From NCBI GenBank assembly GCA_964569055.1, contig CAZMSZ010000309.1:1-9167 (forward strand): a stretch of 9,167 nucleotides of DNA, in the 5' to 3' direction. This document shows positions 7,101 to 9,167 of this stretch, one piece after another. Each line of letters begins with the position of its first letter. The stretch's first letter is position 1. Source of the stretch: JAWLGW01 sp964569055. GTDB lineage: Bacteria > Planctomycetota > J058. The notes below the pieces were generated by a model. That model saw only the letters and a program-made list of their open reading frames with translations, searched no databases and was not told the DNA's origin. The position numbers were made by a program, and so were the translations under genes.

Positions 7101-7920
7101 GCAACGTCTCGCCGGGGCAGTACTCCATGGCGTAGTAGTAGCGGTCTTCCTCGCGCCCGATGTCGAACACCGCCACGATCCCGGGGTCGTCGAGCTTGCT
7201 CGCGATCTGGGCCTCGCGGCGGAAGCGCTCGATGCCCTCGGCGTCGGCGAGGTGGTTGGCGAGCAGCACCTTGACCGCGAACCGGCGCGCGAGCCCGGCG
7301 CGGGTCGCGAGGAACACCACGCCGTTGCTGCCGCGGCCGAGCTCCTCGTGCAGCACGTACGGGCCGATCGTCCGTGTCGGCGCGCCCGGCGGCGGCTGCG
7401 GCGGCGGGGGGGCCTCGGCGACGTGGCCGCGCACGGTCTCCTCGACCGCCCGTCGTGCGCGATCGCGGCCCTGGTTGAGGACGGTCTCCTCGAGGTCCCA
7501 GGCCGCGGCGGGGTGCGCGCCCGAGCGTCCTGCGGCCGAGTGGATCCCGGTCGCGGGCGCGGCCGGATAGACCGAGCCGCTGCCGGGCGAGACCGCGGGG
7601 AGCGCCCCCGAGGAGGTGGGCGCGGCGCCGCCGAGCAGGCGGAGAGGCGCCCCGCAGGCGGGGCAGGCCAGGCTGGGCAGGGAGGCGAGGCCGTCGTAGC
7701 CGAGCCCGCTGCCGCACTTCGAGCACACGAACCGCGCGTGGATCAGATGCCGCAGCAGGTCGGCCACCTGCGCCGGAGCGAGCAGGCGCTCGGCCGCGAG
7801 CACCTGCGCGAGCGGGCCGCCGCTGCGCGCCTGGTGCCAGGCTCGCTCGAGCACCTCGGGGCTCAGGAGGCCGCGCTCCCGGAGGAGGAGCGCGAGGGCT
7901 TCGTCCTGGGCGTTCGCCAA
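4117..7920 (-). CDS. Membrane-anchored Ser/Thr protein kinase with zinc-ribbon-like N-terminus and TPR ectodomain (kinase B, 1267 aa, TTG start)
   Basis: Paralogue of kinase A with the same layout: helical N-terminus (1-62, GLLSPEVLERAW then PLAQVLAAERLL); CxxC pairs C66/C69 and C86/C89; Pro/Ala-rich linker (about 95-182) with EETV at 144-147 and 160-163 and a PPPPQPPP run; kinase domain about 186-450 with glycine loop GRGSNG (195-200), K217, likely alpha-C E236, HRDIKPAN (309-316, Asp311), DFG (330-332), activation-loop T344/T346 and APE (357-359); an Arg-rich stretch (459-468) then one transmembrane helix (about 470-494). Residues 500-1267 are helical, with TPR hairpins clearest at about 755-885 and 985-1110, ending with WPEYYRRAFG (1245-1254). 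The basic residues before the helix agree with the kinase lying in the cytoplasm. I chose TTG at 7920-7918 because ANAQDEALALL then matches the start of kinase A and GGAGGT lies just upstream. An in-frame ATG at 7968 would add 16 residues, and the frame stays open to 8157. It is probably the first gene of the operon. Confidence 0.93.
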   Translation of the reverse strand: MANAQDEALALLLRERGLLSPEVLERAWHQARSGGPLAQVLAAERLLAPAQVADLLRHLIHARFVCSKCGSGLGYDGLASLPSLACPACGAPLRLLGGAAPTSSGALPAVSPGSGSVYPAAPATGIHSAAGRSGAHPAAAWDLEETVLNQGRDRARRAVEETVRGHVAEAPPPPQPPPGAPTRTIGPYVLHEELGRGSNGVVFLATRAGLARRFAVKVLLANHLADAEGIERFRREAQIASKLDDPGIVAVFDIGREEDRYYYAMEYCPGETLHDRLRREQRLAPREAARLVQRLARVVAVAHGQGVLHRDIKPANVILAEGSGEPRITDFGLARDRSLGGSLTRTGDILGTPYYMAPEQLRGEKDLDQRVDVYALGVVLYECLTGTRPFAAPSPVELGQQILYAQPEPVRARAPDVPEALEAICARAMAKDPAARPHTAAALADELGVYVSEADKPQRARRGGARRRQAPVVAIAAGGLALFAGAFAGGLLLLRSSERAGWQEGVEAALADLDRAAAEAGPPVERMRAEAARARRGLGAFGATPPRELEAAVAAAEARVAAWDALLAAEGAHAQGAVGAADLDGARARVASVHPADAALSARLARLVGSAEGQRAWRAARDAARAVEPYVAAVEEAFRRAAELAAPDPALRLAIEADRLEYLRRRGRSRQALAGTVEGADGAAGREVRLVRARALGLVGAVDEAQALLRALAEEQPEDRVGRVATAILRWLAKDAAGTLSSARLAREQDPERADARAYEAKALLALERPSEAQRALEALLAAEPDCSDAYRELATLCLTERRVREGLEALRTLRTLQGELDPTTLLVEVQLQLAADDHAAAAARLEQLIAADPSNYEARFLLGFVHHSRNDVRRAVEVWRALDREAPDEFTELVRGLRPERLQEIVFEVVRGRGRWGDDDDAPLPLGTLPEAARQRLEARAQAAAEPARASLREALLLAGRGARWFDIEPTLRAAHQAAPRDRVVALERARILLGRDRYAEAREAIAAARAIAPARELDRLEAELFYRSGRRAEAARGYEALAAADPDGVEGLVARGESHRQRRRMREALTAARAARERDPDHLGAAILLAFVQVQEGRAEEALEVCRGAYELHGAVDSRLVLAHVLAAQRYAVERLGRERGSMRRGMRVLQAAEQLFALSDAAYHRLAVVQLPLQLQLPGDVTPLWLWIRQRLGEARRIEPDRAEIDLFEGVLEIRMGAPRERVDALWARARELDPELELGSWPEYYRRAFGTTPELEALLERER

Positions 7921-7923
7921 GCG

Positions 7924-7929
7924 ACCTCC
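7924..7929 (-). promoter_or_regulatory. Ribosome-binding site supporting the TTG start of kinase B
   Basis: On the minus strand GGAGGT is followed by CGC and then TTG at 7920-7918. The motif is a near-perfect Shine-Dalgarno, though the 3-4 nt spacing is short. No comparable motif is obvious before the in-frame ATG at 7968. With the paralogue alignment, this favours the TTG. Confidence 0.55.
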
Positions 7930-8167
7930 GGGGCCCCACCATAGCGCGTCGCGGCGGCGAACCGCCATCGCAGCGGCGCACGAGGCGGCGACGCCCCCCT
8001 GGGCGCGCCAGGGTGACTCACCGGCGACGCCGCCGCCCCGGCTCGCGTCGACGAGGTCGACCCGGAACTCGCGCTCGAGCAGCACGTTATCGCGCCGCTT
8101 CGGGACCCTCCGGGCGCCGTTCCCAAACGCCGCGGTCCACGCTTCGTAAGACGGCAAACCAACCGAC

Positions 8168-8173
8168 GAGGTG
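8168..8173 (+). promoter_or_regulatory. Ribosome-binding site of the TraB-like gene
   Basis: GAGGTG lies 4 nt before the ATG at 8178 (GAGG core 6 nt before it). This, with the signal peptide beginning at that ATG, excludes the 55-residue upstream extension that is open in the same frame. Confidence 0.6.
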
Positions 8174-8177
8174 CTCC

Positions 8178-9098
8178 ATGCGACTTCCCGCCCTGACCGC
8201 GCTCGCGCTCGCGCTGGGCCTTGCCCCCGCCTCGGCCCTGGCCGCGCCCGAGTCCTACGTCCGCTTCGCGCAGGGCGAGACGCCGCGCGACGCCGGCCTC
8301 CAGACCGCCGTCGCTCACTTCCGCCACCCGTCCAAGGACGTCGAGATCGTCCTGTACGGCGTGGTCCACATCGCCGACGCCGACTACTACGCGCGCGTGC
8401 AGCGCGACCTCGACTCCTACGACGTGGTGCTCTACGAGGGCGTGGCCCCGGGCAAGGAGGCGCCCACCGCGGAGGACAAGAGCCTGGGCGAGCTGCAGAA
8501 GGTCATGGGCGAGATGCTCGGCCTGACCTTCCAGAAGGACGGGATCGACTACACCCGCCCCAACCTGGTGCACGCCGACATGAACATGGACCAGCTCAAG
8601 GAGGCCATGGGCGGGAGCACGATCAACCCGCTCGGGCAGGTCATGTCGCAGGACCAGCTCCGCGCCATGGCCCCGATGCTCAAGATGGCCGGCCAGCTCG
8701 GCGCCATGCTCATGAAGGCCAACCCGGCCATGCAGGACAACTTCAAGATGATGATGGGCAAGCAGCTCGGCAACGCCGACCTGTCCAACGCCCTCGGCGA
8801 GAAGGCGACCCAGGCGATCCTGGTCGAGCGCAACAAGGTCGTGATGAGCGTGCTCGCCAAGCAGCTCGAGACGACCACCTCGGGCACGATCGCGATCTTC
8901 TACGGGGCTGCCCACAACCCCGACTTCGAGGAGCGCCTGGGCGCCCTCGGGTTCGAGCAGACGAGCAAGCGCTGGATGACCGCCTGGAAGATCGGCGCCG
9001 GCCTGCCGGGCGACGCCGAGGAGCCCGTCGCCCCCGCGCCCCGCGCCGAGCCGAAGGCCAAGCCCGAGCCCGCGCCGACCGGCCCCCGCTGGTTCTAG
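8178..9098 (+). CDS. Secreted TraB/GumN/TIKI-superfamily protein, 306 aa
   Basis: Residues 1-22 form a Sec signal peptide (MRLP, hydrophobic ALTALALALGLAPA, then ASALA before APES), so the protein is exported. The mature part has the hallmarks of the TraB family: a first GxxH motif (GVVH, 61-64), an acidic LYEGV motif (E87), VERN (217-219, like the ER[DN] of TraB proteins) and a second GxxH motif (GAAH, 243-246) after the strand TIAIFY. In TIKI relatives the equivalent His and Glu residues bind metal and act in proteolysis; most bacterial members are uncharacterised, so hydrolase or metalloprotease is only inferred. Between E87 and VERN lies a methionine-rich helical stretch (13 Met in residues 135-193). 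The tail (280-306) is low-complexity Pro/Ala/Glu/Lys and ends GPRWF. It may be lodged in the periplasm or surface; there is no lipobox. The gene is transcribed away from the kinases and is followed by a hairpin. Confidence 0.87.
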   Translation: MRLPALTALALALGLAPASALAAPESYVRFAQGETPRDAGLQTAVAHFRHPSKDVEIVLYGVVHIADADYYARVQRDLDSYDVVLYEGVAPGKEAPTAEDKSLGELQKVMGEMLGLTFQKDGIDYTRPNLVHADMNMDQLKEAMGGSTINPLGQVMSQDQLRAMAPMLKMAGQLGAMLMKANPAMQDNFKMMMGKQLGNADLSNALGEKATQAILVERNKVVMSVLAKQLETTTSGTIAIFYGAAHNPDFEERLGALGFEQTSKRWMTAWKIGAGLPGDAEEPVAPAPRAEPKAKPEPAPTGPRWF

Positions 9099-9100
9099 CG

Positions 9101-9142
9101 AGCCGCGGATACTGCGCGACTTCGTCGCTCCATATCCGAGCT
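9101..9142 (+). terminator. Imperfect hairpin just after the TraB-like gene, possible terminator
   Basis: Starting 2 bp after the TAG stop, AGC (9101-9103) pairs with GCT (9140-9142), CGGATA (9106-9111) with TATCCG (9133-9138), and GCGAC (9116-9120) with GTCGC (9124-9128) around a TTC loop, with a mismatched 4 by 4 internal loop. There is no T tract after it, so it is not a classical intrinsic terminator. It could stop transcription with a factor, or protect the 3' end of the mRNA. The remaining bases to 9167 show nothing recognisable. Confidence 0.4.
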
Positions 9143-9167
9143 AACAGCGGCGGATGCGGCCGGCTTC

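Larger units (their letters stand above)
7921..8177. promoter_or_regulatory. Divergent intergenic region between kinase B and the TraB-like gene
   Basis: The two divergent genes must take their promoters from these 257 bp, unless the kinase operon starts further in. I see no convincing -35/-10 pair on either strand. Two sets of short symmetric motifs stand out: GGTGACTCACC (8012-8022, 5-bp arms about one base) and GTCGAC repeated at 8047-8052 and 8056-8061, three bases apart. Either could be an operator, but such short palindromes are common by chance at this base composition. The frame of kinase B stays open back to 8157 and a plus-strand frame is open from 8013, but neither extension looks like protein (Arg/Gly-rich, no motif). 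Confidence 0.35.

Noticed and set aside
4420..7944. Long open frame of 1174 codons on the plus strand opposite kinase B
   Set aside because: It is a GC-driven antisense shadow: low-complexity product, no recognisable domain, and the opposite strand has full kinase motifs.
7921..8157. Extension of kinase B to an ATG at 8157 (79 extra residues)
   Set aside because: The extra part is Arg/Gly/Ala-rich without motif, has no counterpart in kinase A, and a ribosome-binding site precedes the TTG at 7920.
8013..8177. Upstream extension of the TraB-like protein by 55 residues
   Set aside because: It would bury the signal peptide behind an Arg-rich segment; the ATG at 8178 has its own ribosome-binding site and starts a normal signal peptide.
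8549..8887. Minus-strand frames opposite the TraB-like gene, one rich in His/Leu/Val
   Set aside because: They are reverse-complement images of a well-supported secreted protein; the His/Val-rich look is the antisense of Asp/Met/Asn codons.
1..9167. Search for a mobile element, CRISPR array, defence system or tRNA
   Set aside because: No transposase, integrase, long terminal inverted repeat, regularly spaced repeat or cloverleaf was seen; base and codon use look even across the window.

Overview
The window is very GC-rich chromosomal DNA (by eye about three quarters G+C, with G or C at most third codon positions) and is almost fully coding. Large membrane-anchored Hanks-type Ser/Thr kinases with extracytoplasmic TPR repeats, beside a DUF2277 gene, suggest a high-GC environmental bacterium such as a deep-branching Planctomycetota or a Myxococcota. 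I lean to Planctomycetota, but this is inference from gene content, not from a marker gene. I see no tRNA, rRNA, CRISPR, transposase, integrase or phage gene.

Layout, left to right. (1) 1-214, plus strand: the 3' end of a Sel1-like repeat protein gene cut by the window edge. (2) 224-496, minus strand: a 90-residue DUF2277 protein, converging on (1) with only 9 bp between the two stop codons. (3) 511-4059, minus: a 1182-residue kinase (called kinase A here). (4) 4117-7920, minus: a 1267-residue paralogous kinase (kinase B), probably starting at TTG. Genes 4, 3 and 2 run in that order on the minus strand with gaps of 57 and 14 bp, so they look like one operon transcribed from upstream of 7920. 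(5) 7921-8177: a 257-bp divergent intergenic region holding small palindromes but no promoter I can defend. (6) 8178-9098, plus: a secreted TraB/GumN/TIKI-superfamily protein with a methionine-rich insert, followed at once by an imperfect hairpin (9101-9142).

The most notable content is the tandem kinase pair. Both proteins have the same order of parts: an N-terminal helical region, a four-cysteine zinc-ribbon-like module (two CxxC pairs), a low-complexity linker, a complete RD-type kinase domain, one transmembrane helix, a long TPR-type helical region predicted outside the cytoplasm, and a shared C-terminal signature (W-x-E-[RY]-Y-R-x-x-F-G). They align from first to last residue, so they are an old tandem duplication with strong divergence. 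Their linkers are unrelated: kinase A has a 27-bp repeat in three copies giving a 9-residue PLGSASG repeat, and kinase B has a Pro-rich linker with two EETV motifs.

A plausible reading is that the TPR regions sense or bind something outside the inner membrane and the kinase domains signal in the cytoplasm. No substrate, phosphatase or FHA protein is encoded here, so the pathway cannot be named. Nothing links the TraB-like protein to the kinases beyond the shared intergenic region.
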